Part shown: positions 1 through 8,585 of the stretch, piece by piece
Numbering within the stretch: the stretch's first letter is position 1
How the letters are laid out: each line of letters opens with the position of its first letter
Assembly: GCF_002896855.1 (NCBI RefSeq)
Contig: NZ_CP021850.1
Coordinates: forward strand, 893,665 to 957,664
Length of the DNA: 64,000 nucleotides
Source: Clostridium thermosuccinogenes
GTDB taxonomy: Bacteria > Bacillota > Clostridia > Acetivibrionales > DSM-5807
Reading direction: 5' to 3'
Program-made: the position numbers and the translations under genes
Notes under the pieces: generated by a model
Seen by the model: only the letters and a program-made list of their open reading frames with translations
Told to the model about the DNA's origin: nothing
Databases searched by the model: none

Positions 1-255
1 TGATGGTATGCTTTTATTATCATATAGCTTTCGTAAGTAGCTTCTGCTTCATACCATACCGATGAACCTCATGATTTTGAACCATGAAAATTCTTATACC
101 TGACTATCATGCATATTACAAGTTTAATTTATCCGCGGGAGCATGTCTTTATCATATATTTACATTTATTTAACATTTATTGCTCTTTTATAACAGCCCA
201 TATAAAATGTAAATGGAGAGGGCAAAACAGATTGGGTAAAGAGGTGCTTGCAAAT

Positions 256-1125
256 ATGGATATAAATTATCTGTCGCCTTATATTCGGGTAGCGATGGAC
301 AGCAGGATAGAGCCTCCATGGCATCTGCAGGAAAGAGTCATTTTTGACTATGAATTGCTTTATGTCAAAGAGGGCAGGATACTGGTTACAGTCGAGGATC
401 GCGAGTATTTCGGGAATCCGGGGGATATATTCCTTTTCAAGCCAAAGCAAAGGCATTCCATACGTGTACTTGGCGAAAATTGCTTTAGACAGCCCCATAT
501 CCATTTTGACCTCTTTTATCAGCAGGATAGCCCGGAAGTGAAGGTTTCCTTTAAGCCTCTGGAAAGCATGACAGATCATGAAATGAGATGGTTTCGTGAG
601 GATGTTACCAAAAATCCCGCCATGCAGCTGCCAAATAAAATCTGCTTGCGCAATACAAGATATTTCGAGGATATGCTTTTTGATATCATCAATGAATTTA
701 CGATGAAAATGCCCTTCTATGAAATTAACATTAAAGGGCTTTTTACAAAACTATGGACATATCTGATGCGGGAAAACTACATGGAAAACAACCCGGCGGT
801 TCTGGGAAATATCGATGAGCTCATACGCATCAAGGATTACTTGGCCAGCAATATTGACAGGGAAATCACCCTGGATATGCTGACGAAGGAGTTCAAAATC
901 AGTAAGTTTCATCTGGTCAGACTGTTTAAAAAGGCTTTCGGAATTACACCAATGCATTATAACCGGCTGGCCAGGATCAATAAGGCAAAGGAAATGATAC
1001 AGTTCACCAGCAAAAGCTTTACGGAAATCTCGGAAATGCTGGGGTTTAACAGTGTTAACGCTTTCAGCCGGAATTTCAGGAATGTGGAAGGGGTTCCTCC
1101 GTCCTTTTACAGGAGAAAAGGCTGA
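256..1125 (+). CDS. AraC-family transcriptional regulator with cupin-like sensor
   Basis: The 289-residue protein has an N-terminal cupin-like sensing half (residues about 1-130; GNPGDIFLFKPKQRHSI is the usual cupin strand pair before the His) and a C-terminal double helix-turn-helix of AraC type (about 190-288), ending in the hallmark GFNSVNAFSRNFRNVEGVPP stretch. I start it at ATG 256 because GAGGTG lies 9 bases upstream; an in-frame ORF extends back to 109 but has no ribosome site and codes an atypical sequence. It likely binds a small sugar-like ligand and controls the sugar-metabolism genes that follow, though the ligand cannot be read from sequence. Confidence in the family is high; target genes are inferred from position only. 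Confidence 0.9.
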   Translation: MDINYLSPYIRVAMDSRIEPPWHLQERVIFDYELLYVKEGRILVTVEDREYFGNPGDIFLFKPKQRHSIRVLGENCFRQPHIHFDLFYQQDSPEVKVSFKPLESMTDHEMRWFREDVTKNPAMQLPNKICLRNTRYFEDMLFDIINEFTMKMPFYEINIKGLFTKLWTYLMRENYMENNPAVLGNIDELIRIKDYLASNIDREITLDMLTKEFKISKFHLVRLFKKAFGITPMHYNRLARINKAKEMIQFTSKSFTEISEMLGFNSVNAFSRNFRNVEGVPPSFYRRKG

Positions 1126-1339
1126 TGCCAAAGAGTTGTTGCTAACGTCTGAATAGAAACCGGTAAAGAGAAGCCGGCAGGAAAAGCACAGTAAATATTT
1201 AATAAATTATTAATAATTAGTGCATTGTAAATTAATATTATTTATATTAGAATTAAAATTGTTAATGGCAAAATTAACTATTACATGTTTTTTGTGTGTG
1301 GAGTTTTATCGCAGGATGATTTCGAAAGGAGATTCTATA

Positions 1340-1975
1340 ATGGAGTTAATTCCCCGCAATGCGTCTGATTTGACACCAAAATCGGAGGTTTCCGGCGAAA
1401 AACGAGCTTCCTCTTTAAAAATCAGTGAGATTTATCTTGACGGAAAAGTAAAAAAGGCAGAACTCATAGATGAAGATGAAAAAAGCTATGGAATATTCAT
1501 GCATTCTTTGATTTTAAGCAATTATGCGGAAGTTATCAAAGTCAGCAACGGTGAAGCAAATATAATCGGTGACGATATCGAGAAGGCAGTATTTTCGTAT
1601 ACATCATCAAAAGGCTTCAACAAGAGTCTTATAGACAGCATTGCCCCAAAAGTCGCCGACATTTCCCTGTCCGAAGATGACAGCCTTAAAGCTTCAGCCC
1701 ATGCAATAAACGAAAAGGTCAGAATAGTTTCCAAAGGAAGACCTGATGAGATTTTGGCTAGATGTTCATATATTCTTAGGGATTCCAGATTTGTGAAGGT
1801 TACAAGGAGAATTTGCCGTGAGGTGAATTATATGCTTCTGGGTATGCTGAGCAGATGCCAGGAAGTGTATGCCCTTGCTATAAAGGACATTTCAGAGCTT
1901 TCTGAGATGTTGGCTCCGGATGCATATGTAAAGGATATGGCCCTCGTTGCGTTGATCGGCATGGGATATGCCTGA
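1340..1975 (+). CDS. Solitary P-type ATPase nucleotide-binding (N) domain-like protein
   Basis: This 211-residue soluble protein reads like the piece of a Ca2+-type P-ATPase that follows the DKTGTLT site. SSLKISEIYLDGK resembles the stretch just after the phosphorylation loop, IIGDDIEKAVFSYTSSKG resembles the GDPTExALL helix, KGRPDEILARCSYI (residues 132-145) matches the ATP-binding KGAPExxLxRC motif, and the end VALIGMG matches the lead-in to GMxDPPR. The phosphorylated Asp, the transmembrane helices and the actuator domain are absent. ATG 1340 is chosen for AAAGGAG 8 bases upstream. It could be a domesticated ATP-binding or regulatory domain, or a decayed ATPase. The open frame over 211 codons and the good ribosome site favour a maintained gene. 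Function unknown. Confidence 0.7.
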   Translation: MELIPRNASDLTPKSEVSGEKRASSLKISEIYLDGKVKKAELIDEDEKSYGIFMHSLILSNYAEVIKVSNGEANIIGDDIEKAVFSYTSSKGFNKSLIDSIAPKVADISLSEDDSLKASAHAINEKVRIVSKGRPDEILARCSYILRDSRFVKVTRRICREVNYMLLGMLSRCQEVYALAIKDISELSEMLAPDAYVKDMALVALIGMGYA

Positions 1976-2175
1976 TCAATCCGATAAAAGATGAATTGCA
2001 ACAGGTATGCTTCCTGCCGGATTTATTTTGAATCTGGGCAGAGTGTTTCCCGTATGGAATAAAAGAGTTGAAAAGATTGGTCCCGGATAGTATCATTAGT
2101 ATGTAAACAATATATAGGCAAACAGGAAATATAAAAGTTTTACAGATCTATTTAAAGCTAAGAAGCCAAACTTAT

Positions 2176-2203
2176 TCCGGCATGAAAGCGGTTTTATGCC
2201 GGA
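2176..2203. repeat. Leader hairpin upstream of mgsA
   Basis: TCCGGCAT and ATGCCGGA form a perfect 8-bp stem with a 12-base loop, about 65 bases ahead of the mgsA start. No U-tract follows, so it is not an obvious terminator; it may be a 5' leader structure. Seen in sequence; role unknown. Confidence 0.4.
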
Positions 2204-2268
2204 GAAAGAGAGCGGCTTCCGATGGGATAAGCTAATACGCCGGAATCAATATTGTAAAGGGGAGTCTT

Positions 2269-2721
2269 ATGAATACCTTGAAAATGGGAAAACAGAAGCA
2301 TATCGCGCTGATAGCGCATGACAACAGGAAACAGGACCTTATTAAATGGGTGGAGAAAAACAGCAGTATTTTGAGCAGGCATTTTCTTTGCGGAACAGGT
2401 ACTACCGCAAAGCTGATTTCTGAGCAAACCGGACTACCTGTAACAGCCTATAAAAGCGGACCTTTGGGCGGTGATCAGCAAATAGGCGCGAGGATAAGCG
2501 ATGGGAAAATCGACTTTATGATATTTTTCTGGGACCCTCTGACCTCACAGCCTCATGACCCGGATGTAAAAGCACTTTTAAGAATTGCCGTATTATATGA
2601 TATACCAGTCGCTATGAACCAGTCCACGGCTGACTTTTTGCTTTCTTCCAGACTCATGGAGGAGGAGTATGACAGAAATGTGCTGGACTATTACAGCAGG
2701 ATAAGAAAGGATAATTTTTAG
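2269..2721 (+). CDS. mgsA: Methylglyoxal synthase
   Basis: Converts dihydroxyacetone phosphate to methylglyoxal and phosphate in the cytoplasm, a bypass that relieves sugar-phosphate stress. The family motifs are all present: ALIAHDNRK near the N-terminus (substrate His), GTGTT phosphate loop, GPLGGDQQIGARI carrying the catalytic Asp, and DPLTSQPHDPDVKALLR with the second His. At 150 residues it is normal length. The start is supported by AAAGGGGAG just upstream. It sits among sugar-phosphate genes and is followed by a strong terminator, so it is probably the last gene of its transcript. Confidence 0.95.
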   Translation: MNTLKMGKQKHIALIAHDNRKQDLIKWVEKNSSILSRHFLCGTGTTAKLISEQTGLPVTAYKSGPLGGDQQIGARISDGKIDFMIFFWDPLTSQPHDPDVKALLRIAVLYDIPVAMNQSTADFLLSSRLMEEEYDRNVLDYYSRIRKDNF

Positions 2722-2777
2722 ATAGCTTATCACTTTCCGGAAATTTTGATATTGAAAAAGTATAAGTCAATTTTGAA

Positions 2778-2810
2778 AAGCTCAAGGGGAGTTTCCTCTT
2801 GAGCTTTTTT
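2778..2810 (+). terminator. Rho-independent terminator after mgsA
   Basis: AGCTCAAG (2779-2786) pairs perfectly with CTTGAGCT (2798-2805) and is followed by a run of six T. Confidence 0.9.
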
Positions 2811-2974
2811 ATGCGCAGCTTGCTTTATACCCAATTTTGCAGCTATCCAGGCATAGGAAGCAAAAAAGCAAATAAGGAATAGCAGAAGAGCAAATTATGA
2901 TAAATACAATAAAAGGGTTTGTGCTATATTAAACATATGTAGCATGAGGAATTATTTAGCAGGGAGGAAGAAAG

Positions 2975-3799
2975 ATGAAGCTATCGGTAAGCGCATGGTG
3001 TCTTGAAAAATTGCTGTTTGGCAATAAAATGGATATACCGGATTTTATCAGGCTATGCGATCAAAATGGTGTGGAATATGTTGAACTTCTGGATTGCTTT
3101 TTAAAAAAAGATGAGGATATCCAAAAGGCGAAGGAGCTTTTAGGTGAGCTGGGCATGAAGGTATCAGCCTATTCCATAGGCAACGATTTTGTTCAGCCGG
3201 ATGAAGAAGCGAGAAGGAAAGAAATAGAGGCAGTGAAAAAAGGTGTGGATGTCGCATGCAGTCTCAACACAAAGCTTCTCAGGGTTTTCAGCGGCAGCCC
3301 CAAGGAAGGCATAGCCTTTGAAGACGCCAGTGGATGGATCATCGACAGCTTAAAAGAATGCGCCCGTTATGCGGAAGAAAAGGGGATTACCATGGTGTTG
3401 GAAAACCATGGGCTGTTTGCCGGCAAAGGCAGCCAGGTAAAGGAGATAATCGTAAAAGTTGGTTCTGAAAATCTTAAAGCGAACACCGACCTTGGAAATT
3501 TCCTGCTTGTCAACGAGGACCCCTTTATGGCTGTCCGGGAATTGAAAGATTATGTAGGCTTTGTACATTTTAAGGATTTCAAGGAAGTTGGAGAAAATGA
3601 GCCTGGCTATAAGGGAATAGACGGAAGAAAATATCAGGGAACCATTATTGGTCAAGGCCAGGTGCCTATGAAAGAAGTTGTGGATTTCCTCCATGAAAAC
3701 GGGTATGATGGATTTTTATCCATCGAGTATGAGGGAATAGGCGATCCTGTGACGGAGACCATAGAGAGCATAAAGTACACGAAATCTATTATAAAATAG
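2975..3799 (+). CDS. Sugar phosphate isomerase/epimerase (AP-endonuclease-2-like TIM barrel)
   Basis: A 274-residue xylose-isomerase-like TIM-barrel protein. Typical features seen: YVELLD near residue 30, TMVLENHG (metal-ligand Glu) in the middle, KANTDLGNF (metal-ligand Asp), VGFVHFKDF (metal-ligand His) and a C-terminal DGFLSIEYEG (Glu). These are the divalent-metal ligands of the family. GGGAGG lies 9 bases before ATG 2975. The exact substrate is not decidable; neighbours (ROK kinase, NanE, amidohydrolase) suggest sugar or amino-sugar interconversion. Confidence 0.88.
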   Translation: MKLSVSAWCLEKLLFGNKMDIPDFIRLCDQNGVEYVELLDCFLKKDEDIQKAKELLGELGMKVSAYSIGNDFVQPDEEARRKEIEAVKKGVDVACSLNTKLLRVFSGSPKEGIAFEDASGWIIDSLKECARYAEEKGITMVLENHGLFAGKGSQVKEIIVKVGSENLKANTDLGNFLLVNEDPFMAVRELKDYVGFVHFKDFKEVGENEPGYKGIDGRKYQGTIIGQGQVPMKEVVDFLHENGYDGFLSIEYEGIGDPVTETIESIKYTKSIIK

Positions 3800-3836
3800 C
3801 AGCATATGAAGGGGTCAACATAGTACCCTGTTAGGG

Positions 3837-3870
3837 AAGGTTCCGGAAATTTTGCAGGTCCGGAGCCTTT
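3837..3870 (+). terminator. Stable intergenic hairpin, possible terminator
   Basis: AAGGTTCCGGA and TCCGGAGCCTT form an 11-bp stem with one G-U pair. Only a short T stretch follows, so it may attenuate rather than stop transcription between the isomerase and the ROK kinase. Confidence 0.5.
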
Positions 3871-3990
3871 CTAAGTTTGCCTGAAGGTCGTATATATAAG
3901 GTTGGAATTTGGTCGATGGAAGCGTAAAGGATAGTGGCAATAGGCTTTCAAAGCTTTTGACACAGCCTTTGACGTTGCAGGGAGGATATT

Positions 3991-4911
3991 GTGAAAAAAT
4001 TTGCATGCTTTGACGTGGGTGGAACATTTATTAAATACGGCGTTGTGAATGAAGCCGGGGAATTGCTTTGCGACTCCAAATTTCCCACACCGGAAGATGA
4101 TTGCGGAGAGCTTATTCCAAAGCTTATCGCAGAGAAAACCGGTGAATTGAAGGCAGGCTATGCCCTTTCAGGCGTAGGGATAAGCACAGCCGGACAGGTG
4201 GATCATGACAAGGGGGTAATAATTTTTGCCACCGATAACCTTCCCAAGTATACGGGAACCAAACTGGCAGAGCTCGTAAGGAATATGACGGGTCTTGAGT
4301 GCCGTGTGGAAAACGATGTCAATGCCGCAGCCTTGGGTGAAATGTGGAAGGGAGCTGCAAAGGGCGTAAAAACCTTTGTGTGCATGACCCTGGGTACAGG
4401 CATAGGAGGTGCGATTATAATCGACGGCAAGCTGCTTAGGGGTGTTGGTGGGAGTGCAGGTGAACTGGGGCACATGATAACCAATTTTGAGGGAGAACCC
4501 TGCACCTGCGGTATGAAGGGATGCTTCGAAAGATATTCTTCCACTTTGGCTCTGGTAAGGAGCTATGTCAGCAGGAAAAGAGCAGCGGGAGAGGACATCT
4601 CCGGCATCAGCGGCGAGGAAGTAATGGAAAGGGTGCGTGCCGGCGAATATATTGCCAATGAAGTATACGACCGATTCCTCGATCAGGTGGTCGCAGGTAT
4701 TGCAAGCCTGACCCATATCCTTGACCCGGGGCTGTTTATTATCGGTGGAGGATTATCCAATGAAGGTAAGCCTTTCTTCGATGAAATAAACAGAAGGCTT
4801 CAAAACGCAATAATGCCAAGTTTTGCAAAGCATACCAGGGTGGTGCAGGCAGAGCTTAAAAACAAGGCTGGTTTGCTGGGCGCCTGTTATAGTATAATGA
4901 ATGGAATATAG
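3991..4911 (+). CDS. ROK-family sugar kinase
   Basis: The protein (306 residues, GTG start with GGAGG 7 bases upstream) begins with the ASKHA phosphate loop DVGGTFIKYG, carries LGTGIGGAIIIDG, and the ROK zinc site: GH in ELGHMI followed by CTCGMKGCFE (CxCGxxGCxE). It should phosphorylate a hexose or N-acetylhexosamine with ATP. NanE (ManNAc-6-P epimerase) directly downstream makes an N-acetylmannosamine or N-acetylglucosamine kinase role plausible, but glucokinase activity cannot be excluded. The DNA-binding domain of ROK repressors is absent, so this is an enzyme. Confidence 0.9.
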   Translation: MKKFACFDVGGTFIKYGVVNEAGELLCDSKFPTPEDDCGELIPKLIAEKTGELKAGYALSGVGISTAGQVDHDKGVIIFATDNLPKYTGTKLAELVRNMTGLECRVENDVNAAALGEMWKGAAKGVKTFVCMTLGTGIGGAIIIDGKLLRGVGGSAGELGHMITNFEGEPCTCGMKGCFERYSSTLALVRSYVSRKRAAGEDISGISGEEVMERVRAGEYIANEVYDRFLDQVVAGIASLTHILDPGLFIIGGGLSNEGKPFFDEINRRLQNAIMPSFAKHTRVVQAELKNKAGLLGACYSIMNGI

Positions 4912-5091
4912 ATGGATTTAGCAGCAGGATTATTTATTTAATTAAAATTTTAATATAATTATAAAGCAGCTGTTTACTATAAATTTGAGCCTGTTATCGA
5001 TTTTATCTCATGAATTCGAAGCCATGCATAAAAAAATGTTAGCACAATGGGTATAACTTGGAAACTGAATAATGAAATAGGAGAGATTTGA

Positions 5092-5808
5092 ATGGTGTCT
5101 TCATTTGAAGCAAAAAAGCTGCTGGACAGCATAAAGGGGAAACTGATAGTTTCATGCCAGGCGCTGGAAAATGAACCTCTTTTCGGTTCGGACACAATGG
5201 CCAAGATGGCTGATGCAGCCTGTCGTGGCGGTGCTGCAGGCATACGGGCCAATACCGTTGCGGACATTTTAGCGATAAAAGAAAAGGTTAATTTGCCGGT
5301 GATAGGCATAATCAAACGGGAGTATAAGGGCAGCGAGTGCTATATAACCCCTACCATGAAAGAAGTGGATGAGCTTTTTGAGATGGCAAGACCTGAAGTG
5401 ATAGCAGTTGATGCCACCTGCCGCAAACACCCCGACGGAGAGGACGGAGTGGAGTTCATCAAAAAAATAAAGAGCAAATATCCAAACCAACTGCTGATGG
5501 CGGATGTTTCCACCCTGGATGAAGGAATCAGGGCTTGGAAAGCGGGAGCGGATCTGGTTTCCACTACGCTCTCGGGATATACATCCTACAGTCCGGCCAT
5601 TGATGGACCCGATTTTGAGCTTATGAGGGAGTTAAGCAGCAGGGTTGACATTCCGGTCATAGGCGAGGGTAGGATTTGGAGTCCCGAGGATGCCGTGAAA
5701 GCATTTGAACAAGGAGTCCATGCGATTGTGGTAGGAGGCGCGATAACACGGCCAATGGAAATAACTAAGCGCTTTGTAAAAGGTATAAGAGGTAGAAAGC
5801 AATTTTAA
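5092..5808 (+). CDS. nanE: N-acetylmannosamine-6-phosphate 2-epimerase
   Basis: A 238-residue TIM-barrel enzyme interconverting ManNAc-6-P and GlcNAc-6-P in sialic-acid or amino-sugar catabolism. Family signatures are clear: LIVSCQALENEPL, GAAGIRANT, PVIGIIKREY, YITPTMKEV, AVDATCRKHPDG and the phosphate-binding VIGEGRI with AIVVGGAITRP. An AGGAGAG site sits 5-6 bases before ATG 5092. No N-acetylneuraminate lyase (nanA) is present in the window, so ManNAc-6-P may come from another source or from a distant locus. Confidence 0.94.
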   Translation: MVSSFEAKKLLDSIKGKLIVSCQALENEPLFGSDTMAKMADAACRGGAAGIRANTVADILAIKEKVNLPVIGIIKREYKGSECYITPTMKEVDELFEMARPEVIAVDATCRKHPDGEDGVEFIKKIKSKYPNQLLMADVSTLDEGIRAWKAGADLVSTTLSGYTSYSPAIDGPDFELMRELSSRVDIPVIGEGRIWSPEDAVKAFEQGVHAIVVGGAITRPMEITKRFVKGIRGRKQF

Positions 5809-6048
5809 GATGTAAGAGGTGGAAAGTATTTTTTGATGAAATATGAAAAGAAATACTGCACCTGGATATAAGGTGCTGCTTTGAAATTCACTATATTCCC
5901 TGGGGGAAGGCATTGCACATCCGATTCCGTAAATTCATGCTTGAACGAGGCGCAGCCTTGCGATACACTGGAAGTTATAGAAAGCTATTACATACCTGAT
6001 TAAGAAAGCAATTGGCTGCAGATTGCAAGGTGTCAGGAGGAAAAGGTC

Positions 6049-6159
6049 ATGGGCAATGGGCAAAGGCTCTCATTGCAGTTGCAGGCTACACCCATGGCTG
6101 GGAGAAATGCGCTCTCCAATATATTAATTGCAATGGTGAAGGATTATGACGGAACATAG
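6049..6159 (+). CDS. Possible 36-codon leader ORF overlapping the amidohydrolase start
   Basis: ATG 6049 follows AGGAGGAAAAGG, the best ribosome site in this stretch. The 36-residue product (MGNGQRLSLQLQ...) resembles nothing I know. Its stop lies 11 bases inside the amidohydrolase gene, an overlap that would allow translational coupling, and the amidohydrolase itself has only a modest site (GGTGAAGG). It may be a coupling leader peptide rather than a functional protein; it could also be chance. Confidence 0.35.
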   Translation: MGNGQRLSLQLQATPMAGRNALSNILIAMVKDYDGT

Positions 6160-6943
6160 AAAAATTATTGATGTGCATGCCCATGTGTTTCCTGATAAGA
6201 TAGCCGATAAGGCGGTGGGCTCGATAGGTGAATATTACGGCGTACCTATGCACGGCAAAGGTACGGCATCCGACCTGATGGAAAGCGGAAGCAGGATCAA
6301 TGTTTCATATTATGTCGTGCACTCTACCGCCACCAAGGTGGAGCAGGTGAAAACCATAAACGATTTTATTGCTGAACAACAAAGAAAAAACAGTTGTTTT
6401 ATCGGGTTTGGGACATTGCATCCGGATATGGAGGATGTGGATGAAGAAGTTGACAGGATTATATCCCTTGGATTAAAAGGCATAAAATTGCACCCTGATT
6501 TTCAGGATTTCTGCATTGACGATGAAAGAATGATGGGTATATACGAGGCTGTTGAGAAAAGGCTGCCGGTACTCTTGCATATGGGGGACGAGAATAAGAC
6601 TTCTTCCAGCCCGAAACGCCTGGAAAAGGTGCTGGACAGGTTTCCCAAACTGGTGGTGGTAGCTGCGCATTTGGGCGGATACCGCATGTGGAAGGAGTCT
6701 ATGGATTGTCTGGTGGGCAGAAATGTCTTTTTCGACACATCCAGTTCCTTGTTCTGGCTCGATAGTTCTACGGCAGTTTCCATGATCAGAAAGCATGGTG
6801 TAAACAAGGTTCTTTTTGGTTCCGATTACCCCATGTGGAGCCATGAAGAGGAGTTGGAGAGGTTCTTAAATCTCGGTCTTACCAAAGAGGAGAGGGAATT
6901 CATATTGTGGAGGAACGCGGCAAGATTGCTGAATCTTGGATGA
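6146..6943 (+). CDS. Amidohydrolase-2 family metal-dependent hydrolase
   Basis: A 265-residue TIM-barrel hydrolase or decarboxylase of the amidohydrolase_2 type. Metal-site motifs run in order: DVHAHVFP (HxH, residues about 9-16), KLHPDFQDF, LLHMGDENK, VAAHLGGY and LFGSDYPMW, giving the HxH, two further His and the late Asp. Substrate not predictable. It follows nanE by about 340 bases in the same direction and may be its own unit, possibly coupled to the small ORF that overlaps its start. Confidence 0.9.
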   Translation: MTEHRKIIDVHAHVFPDKIADKAVGSIGEYYGVPMHGKGTASDLMESGSRINVSYYVVHSTATKVEQVKTINDFIAEQQRKNSCFIGFGTLHPDMEDVDEEVDRIISLGLKGIKLHPDFQDFCIDDERMMGIYEAVEKRLPVLLHMGDENKTSSSPKRLEKVLDRFPKLVVVAAHLGGYRMWKESMDCLVGRNVFFDTSSSLFWLDSSTAVSMIRKHGVNKVLFGSDYPMWSHEEELERFLNLGLTKEEREFILWRNAARLLNLG

Positions 6944-7135
6944 GTAAAGCGAAAGAAGGCTATTACAAATAGTTTTACATCCACCGGTTTTTTTGATATA
7001 ATATATACTATCAAAAATTAATAGGCGAAATGTTTATCTTCATTTGTAATAATTGCCTGAAGGAATGGATCGGAAGGTTTTAGCACGGAGCTGGTCCAAA
7101 CCGGCAATAGGGAATATGTTATAGGGGGGATAGAA

Positions 7136-7657
7136 ATGAGGTTGTTAAAATTTCTTAAATCAAAAACATTTACTGCTAATGCAGTGATTTTTTTTATATT
7201 TTCGGCACTCATTTCATTCCTGGCTGGCAGAATGCCGGAAAGCACCTATTTTTACAAAAGGTGGCTTTATAAGGAAAGGAGCTGGGAAGAAGGAGGAAGA
7301 CTGTATGACAGGCTATTTGGCGTAAGACGCTGGAAGGCTAAGCTTCCTGAAATGAGCGACTTTCTTAAGTTTACTTTTGCCAAGAAGCATTTAAAGAGCA
7401 CGGATGATAATTATCTGGCACGGTTTGTGATGGAGTCCTGCAGATCTGAATGGACTCATTGGAGCATCATATTTTCATCCTTGTTGTTTTTGCTTTGGAA
7501 TGAATTTATACCGGCATTTAAGATTATCTTGATGGCAATAACCCTAAATTTGCCATATATAATTATTCAAAGGTATAACAGGCCGAGAATAGTACGCTTA
7601 TTAGAAAAAAGAGGCTATGAGGAGGTTCCATGTGTTCAGAAGCCCTATCCGGGATGA
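7136..7657 (+). CDS. CrtO-like glycosyl-carotenoid acyltransferase family membrane protein
   Basis: A 173-residue membrane protein with an N-terminal helix (about 12-32) and two C-terminal helices. The conserved family blocks FYKRWLYKERSWEEGGRLYDRLF, RRWKAKLPE, the CRSEWTHW segment and NLPYIIIQRYNRPRI match glycosyl-4,4'-diaponeurosporenoate acyltransferase (CrtO of staphyloxanthin synthesis) and its many homologues in Firmicutes. No carotenoid genes are nearby, so here it more likely acylates another lipid or glycolipid, or its role differs. GGGGGG lies before ATG 7136, and a terminator follows. Confidence 0.8.
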   Translation: MRLLKFLKSKTFTANAVIFFIFSALISFLAGRMPESTYFYKRWLYKERSWEEGGRLYDRLFGVRRWKAKLPEMSDFLKFTFAKKHLKSTDDNYLARFVMESCRSEWTHWSIIFSSLLFLLWNEFIPAFKIILMAITLNLPYIIIQRYNRPRIVRLLEKRGYEEVPCVQKPYPG

Positions 7658-7723
7658 GAACGCGGCTCTGGTATAAAAGTGTATCTCTGGTATAAAAATG
7701 CATATATAAAACTTTGAACGCAA

Positions 7724-7766
7724 AGCAGGAGTCATGAAGTAAACACTCATAACTCCTGCTTTTTTA
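7724..7766 (+). terminator. Terminator between convergent genes
   Basis: AGCAGGAGT (7724-7732) pairs with ACTCCTGCT (7752-7760), then six T on the + strand. It ends the CrtO-like gene; the stop of the convergent gene abuts it. Confidence 0.85.
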
Positions 7767-8585
7767 TTTTTCAACATCGTTTTCGTTTACCAATATTTCT
7801 AATTTTTCTGGTCTTTTAGCGGCTTTCAATGGTATTTTGAATTTTATGCTAATGCTTATATTTTCCTGCGAGTTGTCTTCCTGAGGCTTGCCTGCATCTG
7901 GGCTGCCGTTTTCCGTTGCTGTGTTTTCGTTGCCGTCGGGTGTGACATCCGGGGCAAAAACAGGATTATCTTGATGTATGTGATCTTCACAATTATTGGA
8001 CGGATTATCCGTTGAGCCATCGTCTGTTGCATTGGGCATGTTATTGTCGTTTAACCCGGCATCCCGCTGTAAGTTATCATCTCCTGCCGCTTCCTGATTA
8101 GTTTTGCCTTCTGCCTCATCAAAATCCGGTAAGGCGACAGTTTCTTTGTTAAGTGGATCACCTTCCGGCACCGGAGCATAATGCGTCTCTTTTTCTTGCG
8201 CATGCAGCTTCTCCTTATCTTGCGTATGGTATGTCTCTTCTTCCCCATGCCTGTTATGATATTTTTTGCCATAGTCCAGTAAAAGGAACTTTTTAAGTAT
8301 GGAAGGACTCCATTTTACACGGTTTGCTTTTATCCTAATTCTCTTTTTCATGCCACTGCCCTGCTCATTATAATATTCTTGATGTGCATTTGAAAATTCA
8401 GCTGTACCCTGGCTTGTTTCAAAGGCGATATACATATCCTGATAAGTTTTTTTCACTTCCATTTCCTGTCTGTTTAGTTTGGTTTTCTCCATAGATTTGC
8501 TGCTGTATATATTTTGAAAGCTATTCTGTGGTATAAGGAACTTTTTTAGCATGGATGGACGCCATTTTATACGATTTGTTTTCAT
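7764..8585 (-). CDS. Unknown acidic protein with two copies of a K-W-x-P-S-x-L-K-K-F-L motif
   Basis: A 273-residue protein I do not recognise. It carries two copies of one motif, NRIKWRPSMLKKFL at the very N-terminus and NRVKWSPSILKKFL near residue 90, separated by polar sequence. Residues about 115-235 are Asp/Asn/Glu/Gln-rich and probably disordered, and the end (ISIKFKIPLKAAKRPEKLEI) looks ordered. There is no signal peptide or membrane helix. AAAGGAGGT just before ATG 8585 argues strongly that it is translated. The duplicated basic motif next to an acidic linker suggests a binding or scaffold protein. Function unknown. Confidence 0.75.
   Translation of the reverse strand: MKTNRIKWRPSMLKKFLIPQNSFQNIYSSKSMEKTKLNRQEMEVKKTYQDMYIAFETSQGTAEFSNAHQEYYNEQGSGMKKRIRIKANRVKWSPSILKKFLLLDYGKKYHNRHGEEETYHTQDKEKLHAQEKETHYAPVPEGDPLNKETVALPDFDEAEGKTNQEAAGDDNLQRDAGLNDNNMPNATDDGSTDNPSNNCEDHIHQDNPVFAPDVTPDGNENTATENGSPDAGKPQEDNSQENISISIKFKIPLKAAKRPEKLEILVNENDVEK

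Noticed and set aside
166-579. Minus-strand frame over the first AraC gene
   Set aside because: A shadow frame with no ribosome site; the AraC reading has strong family motifs.
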